This document shows, piece after piece, positions 26,198-35,114 of a DNA stretch of 64,000 nucleotides. The notes under the pieces are model-generated. The model was not told the DNA's origin. It made no database searches and saw only the letters and a program-made list of their open reading frames with translations. The position numbers and the translations under genes are program-made. The stretch covers positions 1,178,001-1,242,000 of the forward strand of contig NZ_JAHBOH010000001.1 of the NCBI RefSeq assembly GCF_018531375.1, in the 5' to 3' direction. Within the stretch, counting starts at the first letter, position 1, and each line of letters opens with the position of its first letter. Origin of the DNA: Cellulomonas fulva (lineage in GTDB: Bacteria; Actinomycetota; Actinomycetes; Actinomycetales; Cellulomonadaceae).

Positions 26198-27937
26198 ATG
26201 CGCGTGATGGCCCAGGTCGCCATGGTGATGAACCTCGACAAGTGCATCGGGTGCCACACCTGCTCGGTGACGTGCAAGCAGGCGTGGACCAACCGCGCCG
26301 GCGTCGAGTACGTCTGGTTCAACAACGTCGAGACGCGGCCCGGCCAGGGCTACCCGCGGCGCTACGAGGACCAGGAGCGGTGGCACGGCGGCTGGCACCT
26401 GAACCGCCGCGGCCGGCTCGAGCTGCGGACGGGCAGCCGGGCCAAGCGGCTGCTGTCGATCTTCGCGAGCCCGGTGCAGCCCGAGCTCGAGGACTACTAC
26501 GAGCCGTGGACGTACGACTACGAGACGCTCGTCGAGGCACCGCTCGGCGACGACTTCCCGGTCGCCCGGCCCAAGTCGCTCATCACCGGCGAGGACACCA
26601 AGGTCACCTGGTCGGCCAACTGGGACGACAACCTGGGCGGGACCAGCGAGCTCGGCCACCTGGACCCGATCGTGGAGAAGGTCCGCCGCGAGTCGGAGGA
26701 CAAGATCCGGTTCGAGCTCGAGAAGACGTTCATGTTCTACCTGCCGCGCATCTGCGAGCACTGCCTCAACCCGTCGTGCATGGCCTCCTGCCCGTCGGGC
26801 GCGATCTACAAGCGCGCCGAGGACGGCATCGTGCTGGTCGACCAGGACCGCTGCCGCGGCTGGCGCCAGTGCGTCACCGGGTGCCCGTACAAGAAGATCT
26901 ACTTCAACCACAAGACCGGCAAGGCCGAGAAGTGCACGTTCTGCTACCCGCGCCTCGAGGTGGGCCTGCCGACGGTGTGCGCCGAGACGTGCGTGGGCCG
27001 GCTGCGCTACATCGGGGTGTTCCTCTACGACGCGGACCGCGTCACCGAGGCGGCATCGGTGCCCGACGAGAAGGACCTCTACGAGGCACAGCTCGACCTG
27101 ATGCTCGACCCCGAGGACCCGGCGGTCGTCGCGGCGGCACGCGAGCAGGGCATCCCGGCGGACTGGCTCGACGCGGCTCGTCGGAGCCCGGTCTACGCGC
27201 TCGCGAAGACCTACCGCGTGGCGCTGCCGCTGCACCCCGAGTACCGCACCATGCCGATGGTCTGGTACGTCCCGCCGCTGTCCCCGGTGGTGGACCTGCT
27301 GCGCGAGCAGGGCCACGACGCGGAGGACCCCGGCAACCTGTTCGGCGCGATCGAGGCGCTGCGCATCCCCGTGGAGTACCTCGCCGAGCTGTTCACCGCG
27401 GGTGACACCGCGATCGTCACGGACGTCCTCAAGCGGCTCGCGGCCATGCGCTCCTACCTGCGCGGCATCACCCTCGAGGAGGGCGCCGACGAGTCGATCC
27501 CGAACGCGGTCGGCATGACCGGCCAGGCGATGTACGCCATGTACCGGCTGCTCGCGATCGCCAAGTACGACGAGCGCTACGTCATCCCCAAGGCGCACGA
27601 GGAGCGCGGCCACGAGCTCGAGGAGCTGGGCTGCTCGCTCGACTACGACGAGGGTCCGGGCATGTACGAGTCCGCGGCGTTCGGCGAGGCGTCGGGCCGG
27701 CCCGTCCCCGTCGCGGTCGAGACCTTCCACGCGCTGCGGCAGCGGCAGACGTCGGAGGCGATCGCCCCGTCGGAGGAGATGCGGGGCCGCGTCAACCTCC
27801 TGAACTGGGACGGCGTCGGCACGCCGCCGGGCCTGTTCCCGCAGAAGGACGGCCCGCCCCCGGGCGCGGTCGGCGGACCGGTCCCCGACGAGGCGGTCCG
27901 CGCCGAGGCGCGCCCCGACGAGGGGGAGGCGCGATGA
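26198..27937 (+). CDS. narH: Respiratory nitrate reductase beta subunit
   Basis: The 579-residue electron-transfer subunit carries four cysteine clusters: CIGCHTCSVTC near the N-terminus; CEHCLNPSCMASCP; CRGWRQCVTGCP, in which Trp replaces one Cys so that the cluster is [3Fe-4S], as in known NarH; and CTFCYPR with a downstream CAETC. They pass electrons from the haem b subunit to NarG. It starts 25 bases after narG with a GGAGGGG ribosome site. The last codons overlap narJ (ATGA). The C-terminus is somewhat long, with a Pro/Gly/Glu-rich tail of about 45 residues. Confidence 0.97.
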   Translation: MRVMAQVAMVMNLDKCIGCHTCSVTCKQAWTNRAGVEYVWFNNVETRPGQGYPRRYEDQERWHGGWHLNRRGRLELRTGSRAKRLLSIFASPVQPELEDYYEPWTYDYETLVEAPLGDDFPVARPKSLITGEDTKVTWSANWDDNLGGTSELGHLDPIVEKVRRESEDKIRFELEKTFMFYLPRICEHCLNPSCMASCPSGAIYKRAEDGIVLVDQDRCRGWRQCVTGCPYKKIYFNHKTGKAEKCTFCYPRLEVGLPTVCAETCVGRLRYIGVFLYDADRVTEAASVPDEKDLYEAQLDLMLDPEDPAVVAAAREQGIPADWLDAARRSPVYALAKTYRVALPLHPEYRTMPMVWYVPPLSPVVDLLREQGHDAEDPGNLFGAIEALRIPVEYLAELFTAGDTAIVTDVLKRLAAMRSYLRGITLEEGADESIPNAVGMTGQAMYAMYRLLAIAKYDERYVIPKAHEERGHELEELGCSLDYDEGPGMYESAAFGEASGRPVPVAVETFHALRQRQTSEAIAPSEEMRGRVNLLNWDGVGTPPGLFPQKDGPPPGAVGGPVPDEAVRAEARPDEGEAR

Positions 27938-28632
27938 GGCTCGGCACGGGACGGGCGCGCTCGTCGGGACGCACGACGAGCGCGCGCGACGGCTCGACGC
28001 GCGTCGTGCACCAGGCGGCGTCCTGGTGCCTCGCCTACCCGGACGAGGCGCTGGTCGAGCGCCTGCCGCTGCTCGCGGCCGCGACCGACGAGCTCGCGCG
28101 CGGTCGCGCGCGGGACGGCCTGCGCACCTTCCTGGACCACGCCGTCGCGACCCCGCTGGACGTGCTGCAGCCGGACTACGTGCGGCTGTTCGACCTGTCC
28201 CGCAAGCAGGCGCTGTACCTGTCCTACTGGACCGACGGCGACACGCGTCGGCGGGGGGAGGTCCTGGCCGGGTTCAAGGAGCGCTACCGGGCGAGCGGCT
28301 TCCTGGTGGACACCCGCGGCGAGCTGCCGGACCACCTGCCGCTGGTGCTCGAGTACGCGGCGCTCGCGGACCCGCAGGACGGGACCGCGCTGCTCCAGGA
28401 GTACCGCGCGAGCCTCGAGCTCACGCGGTTCGCGCTGATCGAGGCGGGCACGCCCTACGCGGGCGTGCTCGAGGCGGTCTGCGCCACGCTGCCGGGGGAG
28501 TCGCCCGCGGACAAGGCGGCGGTGCACGCCATGGCCGCCGCGGGTCCGCCCTCGGAGAGCGTGGGGCTGGACTCGGCCGACCCGCGGCTGCTGCCGCTCG
28601 CGGGCTACGGGACCACGGACGGGAGCGCCTGA
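27934..28632 (+). CDS. narJ: Nitrate reductase assembly chaperone
   Basis: A 232-residue cytoplasmic TorD/NarJ-family chaperone that holds NarG while the molybdenum cofactor is inserted. The motif DYVRLFDLSRKQALYLSYWTDGD is diagnostic. The ATG overlaps the narH stop (ATGA) and its own stop overlaps the narI start (TGATG), so all three are coupled. The N-terminal ~25 residues are Arg/Ser/Thr-rich and not conserved; an inner start is possible but the overlap favours this one. Confidence 0.95.
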   Translation: MRLGTGRARSSGRTTSARDGSTRVVHQAASWCLAYPDEALVERLPLLAAATDELARGRARDGLRTFLDHAVATPLDVLQPDYVRLFDLSRKQALYLSYWTDGDTRRRGEVLAGFKERYRASGFLVDTRGELPDHLPLVLEYAALADPQDGTALLQEYRASLELTRFALIEAGTPYAGVLEAVCATLPGESPADKAAVHAMAAAGPPSESVGLDSADPRLLPLAGYGTTDGSA

Positions 28633-29378
28633 TGGACGTCGTGCTCTGGGGGGTGCTGCCGTACCTCGTCGTCGCCGTGTTCGTCGGCGGCCTGGTGTGG
28701 CGCTACCGGTACGACCAGTTCGGCTGGACCACGCGCTCGTCGCAGCTCTACGAGTCGCGGCTCCTGCGCATCGGCTCGCCGCTGTTCCACTTCGGGCTGC
28801 TGTTCGTGATCGTGGGGCACGTGGTCGGCCTCGTGATCCCCGAGTCGTGGACCGACGCGGTGGGCGTGACCGAGGAGATGTACCACGCGGGTGCGCTGGG
28901 CATCGGGACGGTCGCGGGGGTCGCCACGCTCGCGGGCATCGTGATCCTCATCGTCCGGCGTCGTCGCACCGGGCCGGTGTTCATGGCGACGACGAAGAAC
29001 GACAAGGCGATGTACGCGGTGCTGACCACCGCGATCGTCACCGGGCTCGCGACCACCGTCATCGCGTTCAGCCAGGGCTCCGAGACGCACGACTACCGCC
29101 AGTCCGTCTCGCCGTGGTTCCGCTCGCTGTTCGTCTTCCAGCCCGACGTCGACGCCATGGCCTCCGCGCCGTGGCAGTTCCACCTGCACGTCCTCGTCGG
29201 GCTCGGCCTGATCCTGCTGTTCCCGTTCAGCCGGCTGGTGCACGCGTTCACGGCACCGGTGCACTACCTGTTCCGCCCGTACATCGTCTACCGCAGCCGC
29301 GACCGCCGGCCGACCCCGGGAGCCAGCGCGCCGAAGCGCGGCTGGGACCCCGTGGGGACGCGCGACCGCGACCGCTGA
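28632..29378 (+). CDS. narI: Respiratory nitrate reductase gamma (cytochrome b) subunit
   Basis: A 248-residue membrane subunit that oxidises menaquinol and carries two haems b. Five hydrophobic helices are visible. The haem-ligand His pairs fit H53/H65-type positions in FHFGLLFVIVGHVVG and H...H in WQFHLHVLVGLGLILLFPFSRLVHAFTAPVHYL. The start overlaps the narJ stop by one base (TGATG). The C-terminal ~30 residues are Arg/Pro-rich and cytosolic. Confidence 0.96.
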   Translation: MDVVLWGVLPYLVVAVFVGGLVWRYRYDQFGWTTRSSQLYESRLLRIGSPLFHFGLLFVIVGHVVGLVIPESWTDAVGVTEEMYHAGALGIGTVAGVATLAGIVILIVRRRRTGPVFMATTKNDKAMYAVLTTAIVTGLATTVIAFSQGSETHDYRQSVSPWFRSLFVFQPDVDAMASAPWQFHLHVLVGLGLILLFPFSRLVHAFTAPVHYLFRPYIVYRSRDRRPTPGASAPKRGWDPVGTRDRDR

Positions 29379-29395
29379 GCCCCAGGGGAGAGCAC

Positions 29396-30619
29396 GTGAC
29401 CGAGACGACGAGCACGGCCCGCGCCGGATCCGGCCAGGCGCTGAACCTGGCGCTGGCGACCTGGGCGTTCGCCATCACCTTCTGGGCGTGGAACCTGGTC
29501 GGCCCGCTCGCGGCGCTGTACTCCGAGGACCTCGACCTGTCCTCGAACCAGAAGGCGCTGCTCATCGCGACCCCCGTGCTCGTCGGGGCCGTCGGACGCG
29601 TGCCCGTGGGTGCGCTGACGGACCGCTACGGCGGGCGGACCATGCTGTCCGCGCTGAGCTTCATCTCGATCGTGCCCGTGCTGCTGGTCGCGTGGGCCGG
29701 GAACCTCGAGTCCTACCCGCTGCTGCTGGTGTTCGGCTTCCTGCTCGGCATCGCGGGCACGTCGTTCGCCGCCGGCATCCCGTTCGTCAACGCCTGGTAC
29801 GGGCCGTCGCGGCGCGGGTTCGCGACCGGGCTGTTCGGCGCGGGCATGGGGGGCACCGCGCTCTCGTCGTTCTTCACGCCGCGGTTCGTCCAGTGGTTCG
29901 GCTACACGCAGGCGCACCTGATCATCGCGGCGGCGCTCGCCGTGACCGGCGTCGTCCTGATGCTGCTCATGCGCAACTCCCCGACCTGGCAGCGCAACGA
30001 CCAGCCGGTGATGCCGAAGCTCAAGGCCGCCTCGAAGCTGCCCGTGACCTGGCAGATGGCGTTCCTGTACGCGGTGACCTTCGGCGGGTTCGTCGCGTTC
30101 TCCACCTACCTGCCGACGTACCTCAAGGACGTGTACGACTTCGACCTGGCCGGCGCGGGCACGCGCACCGCCGGCTTCGCGATCGCGGCCGTCATCGCGC
30201 GGCCCCTGGGCGGCGTGCTCTCCGACCGCGTGCACCCGCGCGTCGTCGTGCTGGTGTCCCTGGCCGGCGCCGCGGTGTCCGCGGTGCTGATGGCGCTCAA
30301 GCCCGAGCCCGAGATCCCGGCCGGCACCGTCTTCGTGCTCATGGCGTTCTTCCTGGGGCTCGGCTCCGGCGGCGTGTTCGCCTGGGTGGCGCGCCGCGTG
30401 CCCCCCGAGCGCGTCGGCAGCGTGACCGGCGTGGTGGGCGCCGCGGGCGGGCTCGGCGGGTACTTCCCGCCGCTCGTGATGGGCGCGACCTACAACGAGG
30501 TCACGCACTCGTACACGATCGGGCTCGTCCTGCTCGTCGTGACGGCCGTCGTCGCCTTCCTGTTCACGTACTGGCGCCTGCCCCGCGAGGAGCGCGCGCC
30601 CACGGCCCCGGGCGCCTGA
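29396..30619 (+). CDS. narK: NarK-type nitrate/nitrite MFS transporter
   Basis: A 407-residue protein with twelve helices. It has the nitrate-signature regions of the NNP family: GFLLGIAGTSFAAGIPFVNAW and FFLGLGSGGVFAWVA, then GSVTGVVGAAGGLGGYFPP. It imports nitrate for the reductase or exchanges nitrate for nitrite. The GTG start has AGGGGAG upstream and lies 17 bases after narI, so it belongs to the nar operon. The ORF is also open upstream, but that part reads through narI in another frame. Confidence 0.95.
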   Translation: MTETTSTARAGSGQALNLALATWAFAITFWAWNLVGPLAALYSEDLDLSSNQKALLIATPVLVGAVGRVPVGALTDRYGGRTMLSALSFISIVPVLLVAWAGNLESYPLLLVFGFLLGIAGTSFAAGIPFVNAWYGPSRRGFATGLFGAGMGGTALSSFFTPRFVQWFGYTQAHLIIAAALAVTGVVLMLLMRNSPTWQRNDQPVMPKLKAASKLPVTWQMAFLYAVTFGGFVAFSTYLPTYLKDVYDFDLAGAGTRTAGFAIAAVIARPLGGVLSDRVHPRVVVLVSLAGAAVSAVLMALKPEPEIPAGTVFVLMAFFLGLGSGGVFAWVARRVPPERVGSVTGVVGAAGGLGGYFPPLVMGATYNEVTHSYTIGLVLLVVTAVVAFLFTYWRLPREERAPTAPGA

Positions 30620-30620
30620 C

Positions 30621-31172
30621 GTGCGCACGCTGGCGGTCACCCAGAACATCACCGTCGACGGCATCATCGAGATGCGCGGCGACTGGTTCGACCCGCAGGC
30701 CCAGGACGACGAGCTGCTCGCGGAGGTGCGCCGCCAGGACGAGTCCACCGACGCGCTGCTGCTCGGCCGCCAGACCTTCGAGGACTTCCGCTCCTACTGG
30801 CCGCACGCGACCGACGACCGCACGGGCATCGCCGCGCAGCTCGACACGGTGCAGAAGCACGTGGTGTCGAGCACGCTCACCGAGGCCGGTTGGCAGAACA
30901 CGACGATCCTGAGCGGCGACGGCGCGGACCTGGCCCGCGAGCTCAAGGAGACGCCGGGCGGTGACATCGTCGTGACCGGGAGCATCACGCTGACGCACGC
31001 GCTCGTCGCCGCCGGGCTCGTGGACGAGTACCGGCTGTTCGTCTACCCGGTGGTGCAGGGCGCCGGGCGACCCCTGTTCCCGGAGAGCACGCCGACGACG
31101 CGCCTGGAGCTGCGGGACCTGCGCCGGTTCCGGTCCGGCGTCGCGCTCGCGGTCTACGCCCCGGCCGCCTGA
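30621..31172 (+). CDS. Dihydrofolate-reductase-like (RibD C-terminal fold) protein
   Basis: A 183-residue soluble protein of the YyaP/YwjB group of DHFR/RibD-C-like reductases: TVDGIIEMRGDWFDP at the N-terminus, ALLLGRQTFEDFRSYWP for NADPH contact, VVSSTL, GGDIVVTGSITLTHAL and DEYRLFVYPVVQGAGRPLF. It starts (GTG) two bases after narK, so it is probably the last gene of the nar transcript, though its link to nitrate respiration is unknown. Members of this group are widespread and mostly uncharacterised NADPH-dependent reductases. Confidence 0.8.
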   Translation: MRTLAVTQNITVDGIIEMRGDWFDPQAQDDELLAEVRRQDESTDALLLGRQTFEDFRSYWPHATDDRTGIAAQLDTVQKHVVSSTLTEAGWQNTTILSGDGADLARELKETPGGDIVVTGSITLTHALVAAGLVDEYRLFVYPVVQGAGRPLFPESTPTTRLELRDLRRFRSGVALAVYAPAA

Positions 31173-31249
31173 CCGGCGTTCTCCGCGCCCGCCTCGGGGC
31201 CGACGGTGCGGCCAGACGCAACGCGCGGGCGCCCCTCCGCGAAACATGG

Positions 31250-31260
31250 CTGGCATACAG
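31250..31260. promoter_or_regulatory. GntR operator-like site 1 (before the regulator gene)
   Basis: CTGGCATACAG, core GCATAC, resembles the RTATAC-centred sites at 32031, 39697 and 39805. It lies 38 bases before the GntR start, consistent with autoregulation. Confidence 0.5.
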
Positions 31261-31297
31261 TAGCCCGCGCACCGGAGGCGGAGATGAGGGGGACGCA

Positions 31298-31990
31298 GTG
31301 GAGACGACCTCGCTGGGGCTGGCGGACCGGTCCCTGGCCACCAAGATCTACCTCGAGCTGCGCGAGCGGATCATCCAGGGCGCGATCAAGCCGGGGGAGC
31401 GGATCCGCGAGCGGGAGCTCGCCGAGGAGCTGGACGTCTCCCGGATCCCGCTGCGCGAGGCCCTGCCGCGGCTCGAGGCGGAAGGGTTCATCCGCACGCT
31501 CCCGCGCCGCGGTGCTGTGGTGACGGAGCTGAGCCTGCGCGACGTCGAGGAGCTCTTCGAGGTCCGGACCAGCCTGGAGGTCCTGGCCACCCGGCTCGCG
31601 ACCGAGGCGTGCGCCTCGGGAGCCGACGGCAGCGAGCTCACCGAGGCCCTCCATGCTGCGGAAGCGGCGCTGGCCAGCGGCGACGACGCGGAGATCGCGA
31701 GCGTGAACTCGACGCTGCACGAGAAGATCCTGCGACTGTCCGGCAACTCGCTCCTGCAGCTGTTGATGGTCCCCGTCAACGGCCGGGTCCGGCGCCTGTT
31801 CTTCCTCGAGGCGGAGCGCGACCAGCAGGTGCTCTGCGCCGAGCACCGGGACCTGTGCCGGGCGATCCTCGACGGGCACGTCGAGCTCGCCGGCTCGCTC
31901 GCCTTCGCCCACGTCGAGCACTCCAAGGTGGAGTCGTTGGCCCTCATGAGGACCCGCCTCGCCACGGCTCCCGCCGTTACAGGAAGTTAA
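31298..31990 (+). CDS. GntR/FadR-family (FCD) transcriptional regulator
   Basis: A 230-residue regulator. The N-terminal winged helix carries IYLELRERIIQGAIKPGERI, then RERELAEELDVSRIPLREALPRLEAEGFI and LPRRGAVV, typical of GntR. The C-terminal FCD domain has the helical metal/ligand-binding layout: RTSLEVLATRLA, NSTLHEKILRLSGN and EHRDLCRAILDGHVELA. FCD regulators usually sense carboxylic acids or related catabolic intermediates. The GTG has GAGGGGG upstream. It lies at the head of an 18-kb catabolic region whose three other promoter sites share a GTATAC-core motif, the usual kind of site for FCD regulators, so it is likely the local regulator. Confidence 0.9.
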   Translation: METTSLGLADRSLATKIYLELRERIIQGAIKPGERIRERELAEELDVSRIPLREALPRLEAEGFIRTLPRRGAVVTELSLRDVEELFEVRTSLEVLATRLATEACASGADGSELTEALHAAEAALASGDDAEIASVNSTLHEKILRLSGNSLLQLLMVPVNGRVRRLFFLEAERDQQVLCAEHRDLCRAILDGHVELAGSLAFAHVEHSKVESLALMRTRLATAPAVTGS

Positions 31991-32023
31991 CGGGCGACCC
32001 GCTCCCCACGTAACCTCGCGACG

Positions 32024-32040
32024 GCATTCTGTATACCAGA
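32024..32040. promoter_or_regulatory. GntR operator-like site 2 (amidohydrolase promoter)
   Basis: GCATTCTGTATACCAGA contains the core GTATAC at 32031-32036 and lies about 34 bases before the amidohydrolase start. It shares GGCATTCTGYATACCA with the site before the M24 gene 7.8 kb away. Confidence 0.65.
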
Positions 32041-32069
32041 GCGCCTCGCTACGACGTTGGGAACGGATC

Positions 32070-33446
32070 TTGTCGCACACGTTCACGCTGCACCGCGGCC
32101 GGCTCGCGGACGGCCGGCTGGTCGACCTGCGGGTCGTCGACGGCGCGCTCACGGAGGTCACTGCCGTCGGTCCCGGAGCGGACCCATCCGCCCGGGGGGC
32201 TGGCGCGGCCCTCGGTGCGGTGGACTTCGACGCCTGGGTCGCCGACGGCGGCGCGTACCGGGGGCCGGTCGACCTCGCGGGTCGCCTGGTCCTGCCACCG
32301 CTGGTCAACGGCCACGTCCACCTGGACAAGACGTTCGTGGGCGCGCCGTGGCAGCCGCACCGGTCCGGTGCGACGGTGGCGGAGCGCGTGGCGCACGAGC
32401 GCGACCTGCGGGCCGAGGTCGACGTGCCCGTCGCCCACCGGGCCGCAGCGCTCGCCGAGCTGCTGGTCGCCTCGGGCACCGGCCTGGCGCGCACGCACGT
32501 GGACGTCGACCCGGATGCCCGTCTGGCCCACCTCGAGCAGGTGCTCACGCTGCGCGAGCAGCTGGTCGACGTCCTCGACCTGCAGGTGGTGGCCTTCCCC
32601 CAGAGCGGCATCGTCACGGCACCGGGAGTCGCGGACCTGCTCGACCAGGGTCTGCGGCTCGGCGCCGACGTGGTCGGCGGGCTCGATCCCGCGGGGTTCG
32701 ACGGCGACGCGCAGCAGCATCTCGACGTCGTCTTCGCCCTCGCGGAGCGGCACGGTGCGCGGGTCGACATCCACCTGCACGAGCTCGGGGCCGCGGGTGG
32801 GGAGCAGCTCCGCCTGATCGCCGAGCGCACGGCCGCGCTCGGGCTGCACGGGCGGGTCGCGGTCAGCCACGCGTACGGGTTGGGCACGCTCGGGGCTGAG
32901 GAGACCCGGCGGTGCGCCGACGTCCTGGCGTCCGCGGGCGTCGCTGTGATGACCAACGGCCCGGCGGGCCCGATGCCGCCCGTGCTGCTCCTGCGGGAGC
33001 GCGGGGTCACGGTCTTCTCCGGCACGGACAACGTCCGGGACGCGTGGTGGCCGTACGGCGACGGCGACATGCTGACGATCGCGCGGACCGTCGCCTACCA
33101 GCAGGGCTTCCGGTCGGACGACGAGCTCGGGGTGGCGCTCGACCTCGTGACCGGGTCCGCCGCACGCGCGCTCGGCGCAGCGGGGTATGGGCTCCTCCCC
33201 GGTGCGCCCGCGGACCTCGTCGTCGTCGAGGCCACCTGCGCAGCCGAGGCGGTCGCAGCCCCCGCCCGCCGCACGGTGGTCCGTTCCGGCGTGCCGCGCT
33301 CGTCGGTCGCCACCACCCCAGTCTCCGTCCCGGACGGGACGGACGCGCCGGAGCCGTCCCCCGCGGCACCGACGCACCACCCGGACGACAGCGCTGTCGG
33401 CCAGGGCCTTCGACCAGACCCCCGCCTGACCCCCTCGAGGAGCTGA
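32070..33446 (+). CDS. Cytosine-deaminase-like amidohydrolase
   Basis: A 458-residue metal-dependent hydrolase of the CodA branch of the amidohydrolase superfamily. Metal and substrate motifs appear in order: VNGHVHLDKT (His82, His84), VDIHLHELG, VAVSHAYGLG, and FSGTDNVRDAWWPYGDGDML, in which the first Asp is the conserved metal ligand. CodA-type enzymes hydrolyse cytosine, creatinine or s-triazine amides, so the substrate is probably a cyclic amidine/amide, not defined further. TTG at 32070 is the only start matching the family and has GGGAACGGA before it. The C-terminal ~60 residues are Pro/Thr-rich and non-conserved. It is first in line before the ABC importer genes. Confidence 0.85.
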   Translation: MSHTFTLHRGRLADGRLVDLRVVDGALTEVTAVGPGADPSARGAGAALGAVDFDAWVADGGAYRGPVDLAGRLVLPPLVNGHVHLDKTFVGAPWQPHRSGATVAERVAHERDLRAEVDVPVAHRAAALAELLVASGTGLARTHVDVDPDARLAHLEQVLTLREQLVDVLDLQVVAFPQSGIVTAPGVADLLDQGLRLGADVVGGLDPAGFDGDAQQHLDVVFALAERHGARVDIHLHELGAAGGEQLRLIAERTAALGLHGRVAVSHAYGLGTLGAEETRRCADVLASAGVAVMTNGPAGPMPPVLLLRERGVTVFSGTDNVRDAWWPYGDGDMLTIARTVAYQQGFRSDDELGVALDLVTGSAARALGAAGYGLLPGAPADLVVVEATCAAEAVAAPARRTVVRSGVPRSSVATTPVSVPDGTDAPEPSPAAPTHHPDDSAVGQGLRPDPRLTPSRS

Positions 33447-33448
33447 CC

Positions 33449-35032
33449 ATGGCACCAGCGCGACTCCGTCACACCCGAACCGCAGCCACCGTGCTCGCGG
33501 CCGGCCTCCTGCTCTCCGCCTGTGCGGGTGCGGCCCAGCAGACGTCCGGCGGCGGGTCCGGCACGACCGCGGCCACCCGCGACGAGACCGTGATCATCGG
33601 CACGGGCGCCACGCCGCAGAGCCTCGAACCGGCGATCGCGGACGAGGTGCAGACCGACTTCACGGTCTCGTCGATGTACGACAAGCTCGTGACGTTCGAC
33701 GGCGAGGGGAACCTCGTCCCGCAGCTCGCGACCGAGTGGTCCTTCGGCGAGGGCGCGGCGAGCGTGGACCTCACCCTGCGCGACGACGTGACGTTCCACA
33801 GCGGCAACCCGTTCACGGCTGCGGACGTCGTCTACACGCTCGACCGCGTCAAGCGGCTCGGCCTGGGCGTCGCCTCCTTCCTCTCGGACTACGAGTCCGC
33901 CGAGGCGGTCGACGACACGCACGTCACGATCACGCTCAGCGGTCCGAACGCCGCCTTCGTCGGCGCCCTGAGCAAGCTGTACGTCCTCGACTCGGCGCTC
34001 GTCGCCGAGAACGCGGGCTCCGACGACGCGCAGCAGTGGCTCGCGACGAACGACGCCGGCTCGGGCGCGTACGAGCTGTCGACCTACACCGCCAACCAGA
34101 CCACCGAGGTGGCGCGGTACGCGGACTACTGGGACTACGACGAGGCCCGGCCGGCCCAGGTGGTCTACCGGTACATCACCGAGAGCGGCACCTTGCGCGA
34201 CGAGCTGACCTCGGGCGGCATCGACGTCGCGACCGGCCTGGCGGCCACCGACGTGACCGCGCTCGAGAGCGCGGACGGGCTCCGGGTGGAGAGCCTGCCG
34301 AGCATGCTCCAGCTGTTCGTCATGTTCAACACGCAGGGCAGCGGCATCACGGCCGACCCCAAGGTGCGCGAGGCGATCCAGCTGGCCTACGACTACGACG
34401 GGCACATCGCCTCGATCCTGCAGGGCAAGGGCCAGGTCGCCTCGGGGCTCGCCGCCCCCACGGTCGGCTGCCGCTACGACGCCGGACCCACCGAGCAGGA
34501 CGTCGCCCGGGCCAAGCAGCTCCTCGACGAGGCCGGTGCCGCGGGCAAGAGCGTCACGATGGTCTACCAGCAGCAGATCCCCGAGCACGCGAAGGCCGCC
34601 ACGCTCCTGCAGTCCAACCTGGCCGACATCGGCCTGACGCTGGACCTGCAGCCCGTCACGTACCCCGAGTACACCGCGATGCTCGAGTCGGCCGAGACGA
34701 CGCCCGACATGGGCCTCCTCTGGGACTTCCCCTACTACCCGGAGATCGGGCCGATGCTCTACCGGGTCTACGACTCGCAGTTCATCGACCAGACGAACTA
34801 CGCGCGGTACGCCAACCCTGAGGTCGACGAGCTCCTCGAGAGCGGTCTCGCGAACCCTGACCCCGAGGCCGCGTGCCAGCAGTTCGTGGACGCCCAGGAG
34901 CTCATCGTCGACGACCACGTCGCGATGACCATCTCGAACCCCGAGAACTCCCTGGTGCTGCGGGACGGCCTCGCCATGACCTACGACCCGACGAGCCAGC
35001 TGTTCGACGTCTCGACGCTCGTCACCCAGTGA
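33449..35032 (+). CDS. Peptide/opine-type ABC transporter substrate-binding lipoprotein
   Basis: A 527-residue SBP_bac_5 (cluster C) protein. The signal ends with lipobox LSAC, lipidated Cys at residue 25, followed by a Gly/Ser/Thr linker. The family's conserved PQSLEPAIADE, FTAADVVYTLDRVK and GSGAYEL motifs are present. It starts just 2 bases after the amidohydrolase stop, with GAGGAGCTG as ribosome site. Such proteins bind peptides, opines or other amide solutes. Placement among amidohydrolases and amidases suggests it captures the island's substrate. A strong hairpin separates it from the permease genes. Confidence 0.9.
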   Translation: MAPARLRHTRTAATVLAAGLLLSACAGAAQQTSGGGSGTTAATRDETVIIGTGATPQSLEPAIADEVQTDFTVSSMYDKLVTFDGEGNLVPQLATEWSFGEGAASVDLTLRDDVTFHSGNPFTAADVVYTLDRVKRLGLGVASFLSDYESAEAVDDTHVTITLSGPNAAFVGALSKLYVLDSALVAENAGSDDAQQWLATNDAGSGAYELSTYTANQTTEVARYADYWDYDEARPAQVVYRYITESGTLRDELTSGGIDVATGLAATDVTALESADGLRVESLPSMLQLFVMFNTQGSGITADPKVREAIQLAYDYDGHIASILQGKGQVASGLAAPTVGCRYDAGPTEQDVARAKQLLDEAGAAGKSVTMVYQQQIPEHAKAATLLQSNLADIGLTLDLQPVTYPEYTAMLESAETTPDMGLLWDFPYYPEIGPMLYRVYDSQFIDQTNYARYANPEVDELLESGLANPDPEAACQQFVDAQELIVDDHVAMTISNPENSLVLRDGLAMTYDPTSQLFDVSTLVTQ

Positions 35033-35040
35033 CCCACGGC

Positions 35041-35071
35041 CCGGCGGGCGGTCGCATCGACCGCCCGCCGG
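35041..35071 (+). promoter_or_regulatory. Intercistronic hairpin after the binding-protein gene
   Basis: A perfect 14-bp stem (35041-35054 against 35058-35071, loop CAT) lies between the binding-protein and permease genes. Such hairpins in ABC operons stabilise the 5' message or reduce read-through, giving more binding protein than permease (inference). Confidence 0.65.
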
Positions 35072-35114
35072 TCGGTCGTCGGGCTCGCCGGACGACGGAC
35101 GGAAGGAGGTGCAT

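Noticed and set aside
22303..26325. A 1340-residue open frame on the minus strand across narG
   Set aside because: It is a shadow of the narG codon pattern in very GC-rich DNA. The plus-strand protein has all NarG motifs.
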